Program-made: the position numbers and the translations under genes
The notes under the pieces: generated by a model
Seen by the model: only the letters and a program-made list of their open reading frames with translations
Told to the model about the DNA's origin: nothing
The model's database searches: none
Shown here: in pieces, positions 26,138-35,633 of the stretch
How the letters are laid out: every line of letters starts with the position of its first letter
Position numbering within the stretch: position 1 is the first letter of the stretch
Source of the DNA: Phocaeicola coprophilus DSM 18228 = JCM 13818
Lineage (GTDB): Bacteria; Bacteroidota; Bacteroidia; Bacteroidales; Bacteroidaceae
Reading direction: 5' to 3'
NCBI RefSeq assembly: GCF_000157915.1
Contig: NZ_EQ973643.1
Span: 477,767-532,627 of the forward strand
DNA length: 54,861 nt

Positions 26138-26145
26138 TACTTTTG
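26138..26145 (+). promoter_or_regulatory. Promoter of the six-gene methyltransferase-to-mnmD operon
   Basis: TACTTTTG is a perfect TAnnTTTG with a TTG 20 bases upstream at 26115-26117. The leader to the ATG at 26179 is about 27 nt. Confidence 0.6.
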
Positions 26146-26178
26146 CAGAATCAATTGAAATTACGTAATTTAAATAAA

Positions 26179-27693
26179 ATGAATCAAGAATTTGAGCTGA
26201 TAGCCAAAACCTTCCAGGGGCTGGAAGAAGTACTGGCACGAGAACTCACCGAGCTGGGAGCCAGCAACATTGAAATCGGACGCCGTATGGTATCATTCAC
26301 CGGCGACAAGGCCCTGATGTACAAAGCAAACTTTTGTCTTCGCACAGCCATCCGCATCCTGAAACCAATCAAACATTTCACTGCCAAAACAGCCGACGAA
26401 GTGTACAATGCTGTGAAAGCGATCGCCTGGGAGGAGTATTTGGACAACATGAGCAGCTTTGCTGTGGATGCCGTAGTATTCTCAAACGAATTCCGCCACT
26501 CCAAATTCGTTGCTTACAAAGTAAAAGATGCCATCGTAGATTATTTCCGTGAAAAGACAGGCAATCGTCCGTCGGTCCGTATCAGTAATCCGGACCTGGC
26601 TATCAACATCCATATAGCCGAAGATCAGTGTACTTTGTCTTTGGACAGTTCTGGAGAGTCTCTTCATCGTCGAGGATACCGTCAGGAACAGGTAGAAGCT
26701 CCGCTCAATGAGGTACTTGCTGCCGGAATGATCCTGATGACCGGATGGCGTGGAGAATGTGATCTGATCGATCCGATGTGTGGATCCGGAACAATTCCCA
26801 TCGAAGCGGCCCTGATTGCACGCAACATTGCACCGGGTATTTTCCGCAAGGAGTTCGGCTTCGAAAAATGGAAAGATTTTGATCAGAATCTGTTAGACTC
26901 CATTTATAATGATGATTCACAGGAACGTGAATTTACACACAAGATTTATGGCTACGACAATAATCCGAGAGCAAACGAAATTGCGACTCATAATGTCAAG
27001 GCTGCAGGAGTAAGCAAAGACGTTATTCTGAAAATCCAGCCGTTCCAACAGTTCGAACAGCCAAAGGAAAAAAGTATTGTTATCACCAATCCTCCGTATG
27101 GCGAACGTATCTCTTCCGGAGATTTGCTGGAACTTTATAAAATGATCGGTGAACGTCTGAAACACGCCTTCACCGGTAACGATGCATGGATCTTGAGTTA
27201 TCGGGATGAATGTTTCGACCAGATCGGTCTGAAAGCTTCAGTCAAGATTCCTTTGTTCAATGGTGCACTGGAATGCCAGTTCCGTCAATATCAGCTGTTT
27301 GACGGTAAATACAAGGCTTTCCGTAGCGAAAACGCAGGAAAAGACTTTAAGCCCAGACGCAACACAGACTCTCCGCGTCCCAAAACACGTTCATTCTCGC
27401 GCGACGGAGAACAGAAGGGTTTCCGTAAAAAAGAAGACCGTCCGTCCGGTTCCCGTAAAAACGAAGGCTTCCGCAAAGAAGAAGGCTTCCGCGGACGCAA
27501 GGCTGGTGACGGAAAAGAATTCACGCGCGAACGCCGTAACGAGTTCCGGTTCAAAGACGAATCAAAGCCACGCACACCACGTCCTTCCACAGACGACGGA
27601 CGCCCGAAACAGGCTCCCGGTCCACGCTACATGCACAGCCGCCGCAAACCGGAAATCGAGAGAGAAAACAATGAATCAATGGATGAACAATAA
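26179..27693 (+). CDS. THUMP-domain 23S rRNA (guanine-N2)-methyltransferase, RlmL-like
   Basis: This is a predicted SAM-dependent methyltransferase that modifies 23S rRNA at guanine N2, like the N-terminal half of E. coli RlmL. From the ATG at 26179 it has 504 residues. A THUMP domain (about 50-170; FRHSKFVAYKVKDAIVDYFR) precedes the methyltransferase domain with LIDPMCGSGTIPIEAALIA (SAM site) and the catalytic IVITNPPYGERIS. From about residue 385 there is a low-complexity tail rich in Arg, Lys, Phe and Gly with repeated FRK-E-GFR units, likely an RNA-binding extension. It is the first gene of an operon. The upstream alternative start would overlap the promoter. Confidence 0.9.
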   Translation: MNQEFELIAKTFQGLEEVLARELTELGASNIEIGRRMVSFTGDKALMYKANFCLRTAIRILKPIKHFTAKTADEVYNAVKAIAWEEYLDNMSSFAVDAVVFSNEFRHSKFVAYKVKDAIVDYFREKTGNRPSVRISNPDLAINIHIAEDQCTLSLDSSGESLHRRGYRQEQVEAPLNEVLAAGMILMTGWRGECDLIDPMCGSGTIPIEAALIARNIAPGIFRKEFGFEKWKDFDQNLLDSIYNDDSQEREFTHKIYGYDNNPRANEIATHNVKAAGVSKDVILKIQPFQQFEQPKEKSIVITNPPYGERISSGDLLELYKMIGERLKHAFTGNDAWILSYRDECFDQIGLKASVKIPLFNGALECQFRQYQLFDGKYKAFRSENAGKDFKPRRNTDSPRPKTRSFSRDGEQKGFRKKEDRPSGSRKNEGFRKEEGFRGRKAGDGKEFTRERRNEFRFKDESKPRTPRPSTDDGRPKQAPGPRYMHSRRKPEIERENNESMDEQ

Positions 27694-27711
27694 TTACCGC
27701 TCAATCAAACA

Positions 27712-29907
27712 ATGAAACGCGTATTCTTACTTGTATGCCTATTCTGTATGACAGCAACAGCTAGCTTCGCACAAGAAAAGAAATCCTATACCCTGGAAGA
27801 TGTCATTCCGGGAGGAAACAATTACTTCAACCTGGTTCCGAAAAATATACCGGGACTGCAGTGGTGGGGAGACGTTTGTGTACGTACAGATGTAGAGAAC
27901 ATCGTAACCATCAATGTCCGCAATGGAAAAGAAACTGTACTGGTAACACTTGATGAAGTAAACGAAGCACTTCTCAATGGAGAAAAACCTTTTCAGCCAA
28001 CTCAGGAACTGAAACAGCTCCGTACACTGATGGGAGCTTCTCTTCCCTGGGGAGATCAGAAAGTAATTACATTCCGTCAGGGAAACTATATGGTATGGTA
28101 TGATTTCGGTCAGAAAAAGATCAGCAACCTGTTCCGTCTGAACGAAAAAGCTGCCAATCTGGACTTCTGCAAGGAGAATGGCTACGTAGCCTATACCGTG
28201 GGAAGCAATCTTTGCATCGCACATGAAGGAGAAAAGGATTTGCAGATCAATCCTGACGAAAAGAAAGCAGATCCGATGGATATCGTATACGGACAGGCTG
28301 TTCACCGCAACGAATTCGGAATCTATAAAGGTACATTCTGGAGCCCGAAAGGAAACTGTCTGGCTTTCTATCGCATGGATCAAAGCATGGTAACTGCTTA
28401 TCCGCAGGTTAATACCACTACCCGCATTGCAACCCTTGAGCCGGACAAATATCCGATGGCAGGAATGACCAGCCATAAGGTAACCGTAGGAGTATATCAT
28501 ATTCAGAGCGGAAAAACAGTTTATCTGCAGGCCGGAGACCCGACAGACCGTTACTTTACCAATATCAGCTGGTCTCCTGATGAAAAGAGCATCTATGTTA
28601 TCGAACTGAACCGTGACCAGAATCATTCACAACTGGTACGCTACAATGCAGAAACCGGTGCCAAGGAAGCTATGCTGTTTGAAGAAACTCATCCCAAATA
28701 TGTAGAGCCACAACATCCCATCGTATTCCTTCCCTGGGATAGCAACCAGTTCATCTACTGGAGCCAGCGCGATGGTTTCCATCACCTGTACCTTTATAAT
28801 AAGGAAGGACAGCTGATCAAACAGCTGACACAAGGAGACTGGCTGGTTCAGGACATTCTGGGATTTAACACAGCCCGCAAAGAAATGATCATTGCGAGTA
28901 CGGAAATCTCACCTCTGCAGACCAATATCTTCAGTCTGAATGTAAAGACAGGCAAACGCACACTGCTCGGCCAACAGGACGGAACACACTCAGCACGTCT
29001 CTCTGCCAGCGGAACTTACCTGATTGACAACTTTACATCATTCAATGTTCCCCGTGAAATCAGCATTCTGCCGACCAACGGAAAGACCGGAATCAACCTG
29101 CTGACAGCTACTGATCCGATGAAAGAACAGTATAATCTCCCGGAAATCACACTGGGTACCATCAAGGCAGCCGACGGAAAGACAGATCTTTATTATCGTC
29201 TCATCAAACCGGTCAACTTCGATCCTAACAAGAAATATCCCGCCATTATCTATGTATATGGAGGACCGCACGCTCAGCTGATCCACAACAACCGTTTCTA
29301 TGATGCACGGGGATGGGATCTGTACATGGCTCAGAAGGGATATGTCATGCTGACCGTAGACAGCCGTGGAAGTGATAACCGCGGACTGGAATTTGAGAAC
29401 TGCACATTCCGTCAGTTAGGTGTGGAAGAAATGAAAGATCAGGTGGAAGGAGCTAAGTTCCTCCAGTCACTGCCTTATGTAAATGCAGATAAGATCGGTG
29501 TACACGGATGGAGTTTCGGTGGATTCATGACTACTAACCTGATGCTCACTTACCCCGAAATCTTCAAGGTAGGTGTTGCCGGCGGACCGGTTATCGACTG
29601 GCAGTACTACGAAGTGATGTACGGTGAACGCTACATGGACACTCCGCAGACCAATCCGGAAGGCTACAAGAACTCAAACCTGAAGCTGAAAGCCGGTAAC
29701 CTGAAAGGACGTCTGGAAGTGATCATCGGTGGAGCAGACCCCACCTGTGTGCCTCAGCACAGCTATACTTTCCTGCGTGCCTGCATTGATGCCGGAACGC
29801 ATCCCGATTTCTTTGTCTATCCGGAAGACGGACACAACATGATGGGACGCGACCGTGTACATCTGCACGAGCACATCACCCGCTACTTTGAAGATCATCT
29901 GAAGTAA
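27712..29907 (+). CDS. Secreted S9 prolyl oligopeptidase, dipeptidyl peptidase IV type
   Basis: It removes Xaa-Pro dipeptides from peptide N termini, probably in the periplasm. The 731 residues begin with a signal peptide (FLLVCLFCMTATASFA-Q). An N-terminal beta-propeller (about 40-480) carries the substrate-binding pattern around YRMDQS and the WSPD/ISWSPDEKSIY blade motifs. The C-terminal alpha/beta hydrolase has GWSFGGFMTTNL with Ser601 as nucleophile, the Asp in IIGGADPTC and the His in YPEDGHNMMG. It starts 18 bases after the methyltransferase stop, in one operon. The combination with rRNA modification and purD appears to be genomic rather than functional. Confidence 0.93.
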   Translation: MKRVFLLVCLFCMTATASFAQEKKSYTLEDVIPGGNNYFNLVPKNIPGLQWWGDVCVRTDVENIVTINVRNGKETVLVTLDEVNEALLNGEKPFQPTQELKQLRTLMGASLPWGDQKVITFRQGNYMVWYDFGQKKISNLFRLNEKAANLDFCKENGYVAYTVGSNLCIAHEGEKDLQINPDEKKADPMDIVYGQAVHRNEFGIYKGTFWSPKGNCLAFYRMDQSMVTAYPQVNTTTRIATLEPDKYPMAGMTSHKVTVGVYHIQSGKTVYLQAGDPTDRYFTNISWSPDEKSIYVIELNRDQNHSQLVRYNAETGAKEAMLFEETHPKYVEPQHPIVFLPWDSNQFIYWSQRDGFHHLYLYNKEGQLIKQLTQGDWLVQDILGFNTARKEMIIASTEISPLQTNIFSLNVKTGKRTLLGQQDGTHSARLSASGTYLIDNFTSFNVPREISILPTNGKTGINLLTATDPMKEQYNLPEITLGTIKAADGKTDLYYRLIKPVNFDPNKKYPAIIYVYGGPHAQLIHNNRFYDARGWDLYMAQKGYVMLTVDSRGSDNRGLEFENCTFRQLGVEEMKDQVEGAKFLQSLPYVNADKIGVHGWSFGGFMTTNLMLTYPEIFKVGVAGGPVIDWQYYEVMYGERYMDTPQTNPEGYKNSNLKLKAGNLKGRLEVIIGGADPTCVPQHSYTFLRACIDAGTHPDFFVYPEDGHNMMGRDRVHLHEHITRYFEDHLK

Positions 29908-29949
29908 AGCAAAACAAGAAAAGTCAAACCCATAATAACAAAACGAATT

Positions 29950-31224
29950 ATGAAACTCTTATTGTTAGGCTCCGGGGGCCGCGAACATGCACTGGCATGG
30001 AAGATTGCACAAAGCCCTAAAATAGAGAAACTATACATTGCACCGGGAAATGCCGGTACACGTGAAGTGGGCGAAAACGTAGCTATCAAGGCTGACGATT
30101 TCGATGCCATCAAGCAATTCACTCTCGACAACGATATCCAGATGGTGGTTGTAGGTCCGGAAGATCCGCTGGTAAAAGGAATCTACGACTATTTCCGCAA
30201 CGATGAAGCGTTGAAAAACATTCCGGTCATCGGTCCTTCAAAAGCAGGTGCCGTACTGGAAGGAAGCAAGGAATTCGCCAAAGGATTCATGCAGCGTCAT
30301 CACATCCCGACCGCAGGATACAAGAGCATTACAGCCGACAACCTGGAAGAAGGACTGGCTTATCTGGAAACTCTTCAGGCACCCTACGTGCTGAAAGCCG
30401 ACGGACTGTGCGCCGGAAAAGGCGTACTGATTCTCCCGACTCTGGAAGAAGCCAAGAAAGAACTGAAAGAAATGCTGGGCGGCATGTTCGGAAATGCTTC
30501 TGCAACAGTTGTGATTGAAGAATTCCTGAGCGGAATTGAATGCTCCGTATTCGTACTTACCGACGGTAAGAGCTATAAGATCCTGCCCGAAGCCAAAGAC
30601 TACAAACGTATCGGTGAAGGCGACAAAGGACTGAACACCGGAGGTATGGGTTCTGTATCTCCCGTGCCGTTTGCCGACAAGGAATGGATGCAGAAAGTAG
30701 AAGACCGCATCATCCGTCCTACAGTTGAAGGACTGGCAGCTGAAGGTATTGACTACAAGGGATTCATCTTCTTCGGACTGATCAATGTGAAGGGTGATCC
30801 GATGGTCATCGAATACAATGTCCGTATGGGTGATCCCGAAACGGAAAGCGTCATGCTGCGTATCAAGAGTGATCTTGTAGATCTGTTTGAAGGCGTAGCA
30901 GCAGGCAATCTCCACGAAAAGGAACTGGAAATCGATCCCCGCTCAGCAGTATGCGTCATGCTCGTATCAGGCGGCTATCCGGAAGCTTACGGAAAAGGTT
31001 ATCCCATCAGCGGTATTGAGGAAGCCAAAGCCGGAGGCAGCATCGTATTCCATGCAGGAACAGCTGTTAAAGACGGACAGATCGTGACATCCGGAGGACG
31101 TGTCATCGCAGTCAGCTCATATGGAGCCGACAAGGCAGAAGCTCTGGCACAGTCATTCTGCAATGCCGGAAAGATCAGTTTCGAAAAGAAATATTTCCGT
31201 TCTGATATCGGATTCGACCTCTAA
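29950..31224 (+). CDS. purD: Phosphoribosylamine-glycine ligase
   Basis: It forms glycinamide ribonucleotide from 5-phosphoribosylamine, glycine and ATP, the second step of purine synthesis, in the cytoplasm. The 424 residues are standard length. Recognisable are the N-terminal [16 protein letters not shown], the ATP-grasp motifs [36 protein letters not shown] and [13 protein letters not shown], and the metal site [14 protein letters not shown]. The C-terminal small domain follows. It is the third gene of the operon, 42 bases after the peptidase gene, with no separate promoter seen. Confidence 0.97.
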   Translation: MKLLLLGSGGREHALAWKIAQSPKIEKLYIAPGNAGTREVGENVAIKADDFDAIKQFTLDNDIQMVVVGPEDPLVKGIYDYFRNDEALKNIPVIGPSKAGAVLEGSKEFAKGFMQRHHIPTAGYKSITADNLEEGLAYLETLQAPYVLKADGLCAGKGVLILPTLEEAKKELKEMLGGMFGNASATVVIEEFLSGIECSVFVLTDGKSYKILPEAKDYKRIGEGDKGLNTGGMGSVSPVPFADKEWMQKVEDRIIRPTVEGLAAEGIDYKGFIFFGLINVKGDPMVIEYNVRMGDPETESVMLRIKSDLVDLFEGVAAGNLHEKELEIDPRSAVCVMLVSGGYPEAYGKGYPISGIEEAKAGGSIVFHAGTAVKDGQIVTSGGRVIAVSSYGADKAEALAQSFCNAGKISFEKKYFRSDIGFDL

Positions 31225-31234
31225 TCATCCGACA

Positions 31235-32170
31235 ATGGCAATAAGAAACAGATTTCAATATGAAGTGGCAACGGGAAGAATGACGCTTCCTGTTGCCATT
31301 CTCATTGCATTACTGGTTTGGGGGAGCACTTGCAGAGAATGGACCGAACTGGTTTCAATGGCTCTTTGTGCAGCAGGCACTTATCTTCTCATTGAGCTAA
31401 ATACTACTTTTGCCCTTATCCATACACGCACCACCCTTCCCTCGGCCCTGTTTCTGACACTTTATGCCTTCTGTCCTTTTCTCCATGCCTACACACCGGC
31501 AGTCTGGCTTCCGGTTCTCTTTTTGGGCATTCTGTTTGCCCTGTTTCAGAGTTACGAAGCCTTCTATGCCTCTACTCCTGTGTACCATGCCTTTCTGTTG
31601 CTCGGACTAGGAAGTCTGGCCATTCCTCCCGTGCTTTATCTTATTCCTCTTATATATATTGCAATGGGAGATCTGCGCTCCTTCAGTGCACGCACTTTTT
31701 TTGCCGGACTGGTAGGAATTGCCACCCCTTACCTGTTTCTGCTCAGCTATCATCTGTATTTGGGAAATCTGGAATCTGCCTGTGATACCCTTCTCTCCTC
31801 ATTCCGCCCCATGCCGATTGATTACAGCATACTCAGTCTGGAACAGGCCGTTTCAGGCGGCATTGTCCTGCTGATCATACTTATTTGCAGCGTTCGTAGC
31901 CTCATGGCAACCTATCAGGAAAAGGTACAGACCCGTATCATGCTCCGCACCTTGCTGATTCTGGAAGCAGGTATCCTGCTGCTTTTACTGCTTCAGCCTC
32001 ATCTGTTTAATGCACTGTTCCCGCTACTGATCGCCTTGGGAGCCTTGCCTTGCGGACATCTCTTTGCTCAGACATACAATCGTTTCACCCGTATATTCTT
32101 CGGCACAGCATTGCTTCTGATTCTGATGCTGGGCTTGTTTAACTTATGGATGCATTTATTCAGTTTCTGA
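31235..32170 (+). CDS. Multi-pass inner-membrane protein of unknown function
   Basis: This protein has 311 residues with about nine hydrophobic spans and few charged positions. The family is not recognised by me; it carries no obvious catalytic motif. The ATG at 31235 (MAIRNRFQYEVATGRMTLP) begins 10 bases after the purD stop; an upstream TTG would lie inside purD. Its last 25 bases overlap the start of the YqaA-like gene, so the two are translationally coupled. A notable region is FQSYEAFYAST, between two spans. Function cannot be inferred beyond membrane location. Confidence 0.8.
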   Translation: MAIRNRFQYEVATGRMTLPVAILIALLVWGSTCREWTELVSMALCAAGTYLLIELNTTFALIHTRTTLPSALFLTLYAFCPFLHAYTPAVWLPVLFLGILFALFQSYEAFYASTPVYHAFLLLGLGSLAIPPVLYLIPLIYIAMGDLRSFSARTFFAGLVGIATPYLFLLSYHLYLGNLESACDTLLSSFRPMPIDYSILSLEQAVSGGIVLLIILICSVRSLMATYQEKVQTRIMLRTLLILEAGILLLLLLQPHLFNALFPLLIALGALPCGHLFAQTYNRFTRIFFGTALLLILMLGLFNLWMHLFSF

Positions 32171-32601
32171 CCGAGTGGGGCTATTGGGGAATGTTTATCT
32201 CCGCTTTCCTCGCCGGTACCATTCTGCCTTTCAGTTCCGAAGCCGTCATGCTGGCCTGCGTCGGTCTGGGACTTGATCCGGTTCTGTCCACACTAGCCAC
32301 CACTGCTGGAAACGCCCTCGGCGGACTGACCTGTTACTGGATCGGCCACCTGGGAAAAATGGAATGGATTGAAAAATATTTCCGGGTAGATCATAAACAG
32401 CTGGAGAAAGCCACACGCTTTATTCACGGACGCGGTTCCTGGATGGCCTTTTTCTCTTTTCTGCCTATCATCGGCGATGCTGTCCTGATTGCCCTCGGCC
32501 TGATGCGTGCCAATGTGTGGATCGTCACTTTCTCAATGACCCTCGGAAAACTGGCCCGCTATGCCATTCTTGTTGCCACGACCACTGAACTGTTTCTCTA
32601 A
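32146..32601 (+). CDS. YqaA/DedA-family small membrane protein (VTT domain)
   Basis: This is a small member of the SNARE-associated/VTT superfamily, which includes DedA and YqaA and is linked to membrane lipid homeostasis. The 151 residues have an amphipathic first helix, FISAFLAGTILPFSSEAVML (the family's re-entrant loop with conserved acid), GNALGGLTCYWIG, HGRGSWMAFFSFLPIIGD and a C-terminal membrane helix. It overlaps the upstream membrane protein by 25 bases and is 12 bases from mnmD. A role with the upstream membrane protein is inferred from the overlap only. Confidence 0.87.
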   Translation: MDAFIQFLTEWGYWGMFISAFLAGTILPFSSEAVMLACVGLGLDPVLSTLATTAGNALGGLTCYWIGHLGKMEWIEKYFRVDHKQLEKATRFIHGRGSWMAFFSFLPIIGDAVLIALGLMRANVWIVTFSMTLGKLARYAILVATTTELFL

Positions 32602-32613
32602 AAACAACCAATA

Positions 32614-33291
32614 ATGAAAGAAAGAACCCTCGAAAAGACAGCCGACGGAAGCTATACCCTCTTTGTTCCGGAAATGGACGAGCATTATCATTCCGTAAAA
32701 GGTGCACGGACAGAATCAGAACATATCTTTATCAACATGGGATTGAAACAAAGTTCTGCTGCTGCACCTCATGTACTTGAGATCGGTTTCGGAACAGGTC
32801 TCAACGCTTTTCTGACTCTGCTGGAGGCTGAAACAAGCGGACGCGACATCCGTTTCACAACTCTGGAACGCTACCCATTGCCCGAAGATCTCATCCGTCA
32901 GATGAATTATCCCGAACAGATCGCTCCCCAGCGCAGTGAGGCATTCTACAGTCTTCATCGTGCTACATGGAATGTCCCTGTACAGATAACTCCCCATTTC
33001 ACCCTCTGCAAAATAGAAACTGACTTCACCACCTGGCAGACCGATGAACGCTTCGATGTAATTTATTTCGATGCCTTCGCTCCCGAGAAACAACCCGAAA
33101 TGTGGAGCCAGTCTCTGTTTGATCACCTGTATGCTTTACTCCGGCCTGCCGGTATCCTCACAACTTATTGTGCCAAAGGTGTCATTCGCCGGATGCTCCA
33201 GTCTTCCGGTTTCCACGTGGAACGTCTTCCGGGACCTCCGGGTGGGAAACGTGAGATTCTGCGTGCAAGTAAGGTTGAACCCTGTCCTTAA
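32614..33291 (+). CDS. mnmD: tRNA (5-methylaminomethyl-2-thiouridine)-methyltransferase domain protein
   Basis: This is the methyltransferase half of the MnmC pathway, acting on wobble U34 of certain tRNAs in the cytoplasm. It stands alone as MnmD, without the fused FAD-dependent domain found in E. coli MnmC. The 225 residues show YHSVKGARTESEHIFINMGL, LEIGFGTGLNAFLTLLEA (SAM-binding), IYFDAFAPEKQPEMW and ILTTYCAKGVIRRML. This is the last gene of the operon; its stop codon touches the first unit of a 22-bp repeat array instead of a standard terminator. Confidence 0.92.
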   Translation: MKERTLEKTADGSYTLFVPEMDEHYHSVKGARTESEHIFINMGLKQSSAAAPHVLEIGFGTGLNAFLTLLEAETSGRDIRFTTLERYPLPEDLIRQMNYPEQIAPQRSEAFYSLHRATWNVPVQITPHFTLCKIETDFTTWQTDERFDVIYFDAFAPEKQPEMWSQSLFDHLYALLRPAGILTTYCAKGVIRRMLQSSGFHVERLPGPPGGKREILRASKVEPCP

Positions 33292-33379
33292 AAAAAGCCT
33301 TCCAGGTTTTAAAAAAACGCTTCGGCGTACACGAGAAAAGGCTTCGATGTTTTGATGAAAAGACTTCGACGTTTTCCAG
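33292..33379. repeat. Degenerate tandem array, four units of exactly 22 bp
   Basis: Units start at 33292, 33314, 33336 and 33358. The common pattern is AAAA-purine-N-CTTC followed by a G/T-rich part with GTTTT; unit three begins AAAAGGCTTCGATGTTTTG. The array starts at the base after the mnmD stop. A weak fifth unit may follow at 33380. The rest of the interval up to 33781 holds T-rich sequence and the leader of the coiled-coil gene. Confidence 0.75.
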
Positions 33380-33595
33380 ACGTACTTCCTATCAGTTTTT
33401 TCATATTCACCCTCCCTCCCTTTCGTGAAAAAACATTTAAAAGTCTTTTCTCTTTCTTCAGAAATGTTTCTAAAAATCTTTTTCATTTTTGTCAAATCAA
33501 CGCAAAACTATTGTAAAAGCATACATATTTTCACAATTTGTCGATTTTGCCGTTAAAATGTATTGATTGACAAACCGAATCAAGCTATTCATGTC

Positions 33596-33603
33596 TATGT
33601 TTG
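33596..33603 (+). promoter_or_regulatory. Possible distal -7 element of the coiled-coil lipoprotein gene
   Basis: TATGTTTG is a perfect TAnnTTTG about 180 bases before the ATG at 33782. A second perfect element lies closer, at 33668-33675. Confidence 0.35.
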
Positions 33604-33633
33604 CTCTTGCCGAGGCGGAAGAGGACAGACAAA

Positions 33634-33718
33634 ATCCTCAAAACGACGCGGTGCTTGAAAACTTGAATAACTTTGAAAACGAAACTTATTAACTTGAATT
33701 TTGAGGATATATCTGCAA
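33634..33718 (+). promoter_or_regulatory. Leader with inverted repeat flanking a perfect -7 element
   Basis: ATCCTCAAAA (33634-33643) and TTTTGAGGAT (33709-33718) form a perfect 10-bp inverted repeat 65 bases apart. Between them TAACTTTG (33668-33675) matches TAnnTTTG. The repeat could be a leader hairpin or the ends of a small invertible promoter segment; the sequence alone does not decide. Confidence 0.4.
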
Positions 33719-33781
33719 ATATAAGAAAAGATTTTACTTATTAAAACTGGAATATTAACTTTTTAAAACTTGGATTTACTT

Positions 33782-35524
33782 ATGAAAAAGAAATTCATTG
33801 CAGTGTCAGTACTGATTTGCGCATTGGCACTGGGTTCAACGACACTTACTTCTTGTGTTGACGACAACGAATCAGCATCAGTTACCGCTATCCGTGATGC
33901 AAAAGCAAAACAGTTAACAGCTCTCGCTGGATATTATGACGCACAAGCTTTGTACCAACAAGCTAACGCTAACTACCAGCAGGCATTAGCTGATGAGAAA
34001 AATCAACAGACTGCTCAGGATGCAGAACAATGGTCGTATGAACTGGAAAAAATAAAGAAAGATTATGAAGAGCAGATTGCTTCATTTGAACAACAGATAG
34101 CTAATTACAAAAAACAGTTGGCTGAGAATATGAAGGACTATCAAGCACAATTGTTTACAAATTATGAAGATGCTGCTGATAAAGTAAATACAATTAATGG
34201 TGAAATTGCTAATAATTTGTATTTGATTGCCAAATTGGAGAATGGTGTAGCTTCCGCAAAGGCTGCTATTGCAGAACTGAACTATACAGATGAACTTACA
34301 ATTGCAGAGAATAAGGCTAAAATTGAAGCCTATAAGCAAATGTCCGGTAGTAGCTTGAGTGATTTGAAGAGTGAATTAGCTGAACTTGAGACTCAACTTA
34401 AAGAAGTGAACCTGAAGGATTCGGAAGCAGACCGTAAATTGGCTGATGCTGAGGAAGCCTTTAAGCAGGAAGTTACACCTATTAAAGGGTATAATGCTAC
34501 GGGTGCAAGTGCTGATGCGACATTAGCTACAGCTCTAGCTATTGATTCTTTAAGAAACAATGGTTATTTCTGTAATAAGCATCTGAAGACTACTGGTCAA
34601 AATTTACCTGCTACTTATCTTGACAATGTTACTTTATATGCAGAAGGTGCGGAAAAACTTGGTACTACTTTTGCGGCAAAGGCATCACTTACTAAATATT
34701 CTCTTAAAGCAAGTGCTGTAACCAATGCGGCAAATCTGATTGCGGCAGAAGTTTATGAAGCAGAAAAAGCATTAGGTAAAACAGATGATGCGGCAACAGG
34801 AACTTCTCTATATGCTCAATACAATGCTAAAGGTGAAGCTGTAAAAACTGCTCAAACAACTTATGATAATGCATTGAAGGGTACAGATAATGCTGCTATT
34901 GAAGCTGCAAGAAAAGCTCTTGAAAATGCTAAATATCAACAGCAGCTATTTGCTGAAAGTACTTTAGCTGACGGTATCGAAACTGTAAATGATGCTAAAG
35001 AATTACAGATTCTGTTCACTAATGTACAGAAGGCTTTCACAGGTGATACTTATAAGGCTTATGAAACAGCTATCACTACAGCTTTGGCAGGAGAAAACGC
35101 TAAGGCAATGGTTGCTGCACAACAAGAAATCAATAGCTTAGCTGTTACGAGTGCTCAACTGACTGCAAGTAAAGGCGCTCTTGAACAGTTGATAGGTAAT
35201 TTGGATGGTACCATAGATGATTTAGATGTTGATGCCTTGATTTTGGCATGCGAAGAAGAGATTGCTAATGCAGAAAGAGATATTGCTAACCGTGAATATG
35301 ACGCGAACAATATCATTAACGATCCTCAAAATCCAGCTATTGGCTTAACAATAGATGACGCTATAGCAATGCTTGAAGCTGACAATGAACAATTGAAGGT
35401 TGAGTTAGTTGCAGCAGAAGCTAGACTGAGTGCAGCTAAAGCAGCGTTGGATGCAGAATTTGGATCAGCTTCTTCTGAAGTTCCTGAAACTCCTGCAGAA
35501 GGCGAAGAAACTCCTGCTGAATAA
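33782..35524 (+). CDS. Ala-rich coiled-coil surface lipoprotein
   Basis: A 580-residue lipoprotein with signal ending TTLTSC (Cys20). The mature part is nearly all helical with heptad-like stretches: ADEKNQQTAQDAEQWSYELE, YKKQLAENMKDYQAQL and a C-terminal coil ending LSAAKAALDAEF before the acidic tail PETPAEGEETPAE. I chose the ATG at 33782 (MKKKFIAVSVLICALALGS). Its codons end in A or T far more often than those of neighbours such as znuA or the DUF2723 gene, which suggests different expression selection or a different origin. Together with the beta-barrel gene behind it, the layout recalls the S-layer lipoprotein/outer-membrane pair BT1927-BT1926 of B. thetaiotaomicron, but I could not align them. 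Confidence 0.75.
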   Translation: MKKKFIAVSVLICALALGSTTLTSCVDDNESASVTAIRDAKAKQLTALAGYYDAQALYQQANANYQQALADEKNQQTAQDAEQWSYELEKIKKDYEEQIASFEQQIANYKKQLAENMKDYQAQLFTNYEDAADKVNTINGEIANNLYLIAKLENGVASAKAAIAELNYTDELTIAENKAKIEAYKQMSGSSLSDLKSELAELETQLKEVNLKDSEADRKLADAEEAFKQEVTPIKGYNATGASADATLATALAIDSLRNNGYFCNKHLKTTGQNLPATYLDNVTLYAEGAEKLGTTFAAKASLTKYSLKASAVTNAANLIAAEVYEAEKALGKTDDAATGTSLYAQYNAKGEAVKTAQTTYDNALKGTDNAAIEAARKALENAKYQQQLFAESTLADGIETVNDAKELQILFTNVQKAFTGDTYKAYETAITTALAGENAKAMVAAQQEINSLAVTSAQLTASKGALEQLIGNLDGTIDDLDVDALILACEEEIANAERDIANREYDANNIINDPQNPAIGLTIDDAIAMLEADNEQLKVELVAAEARLSAAKAALDAEFGSASSEVPETPAEGEETPAE

Positions 35525-35575
35525 GCAAAGGTCTCTTGAAACAAGATGCTAATAGCAAAAAGTTTATAATCCGAA

Positions 35576-35600
35576 GGAAGGAGGAGCAATCCTCCTTTCC
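35576..35600 (+). terminator. Hairpin between coiled-coil gene and outer-membrane gene
   Basis: GGAAGGAGGA (35576-35585) pairs with TCCTCCTTTCC (35590-35600) apart from one bulged base, around loop GCAA. There is no long T run, so it may only partly stop transcription and lower expression of the downstream gene. Confidence 0.5.
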
Positions 35601-35633
35601 CGAAGGATAAACCCAACAACAAAACAGAAAAAT

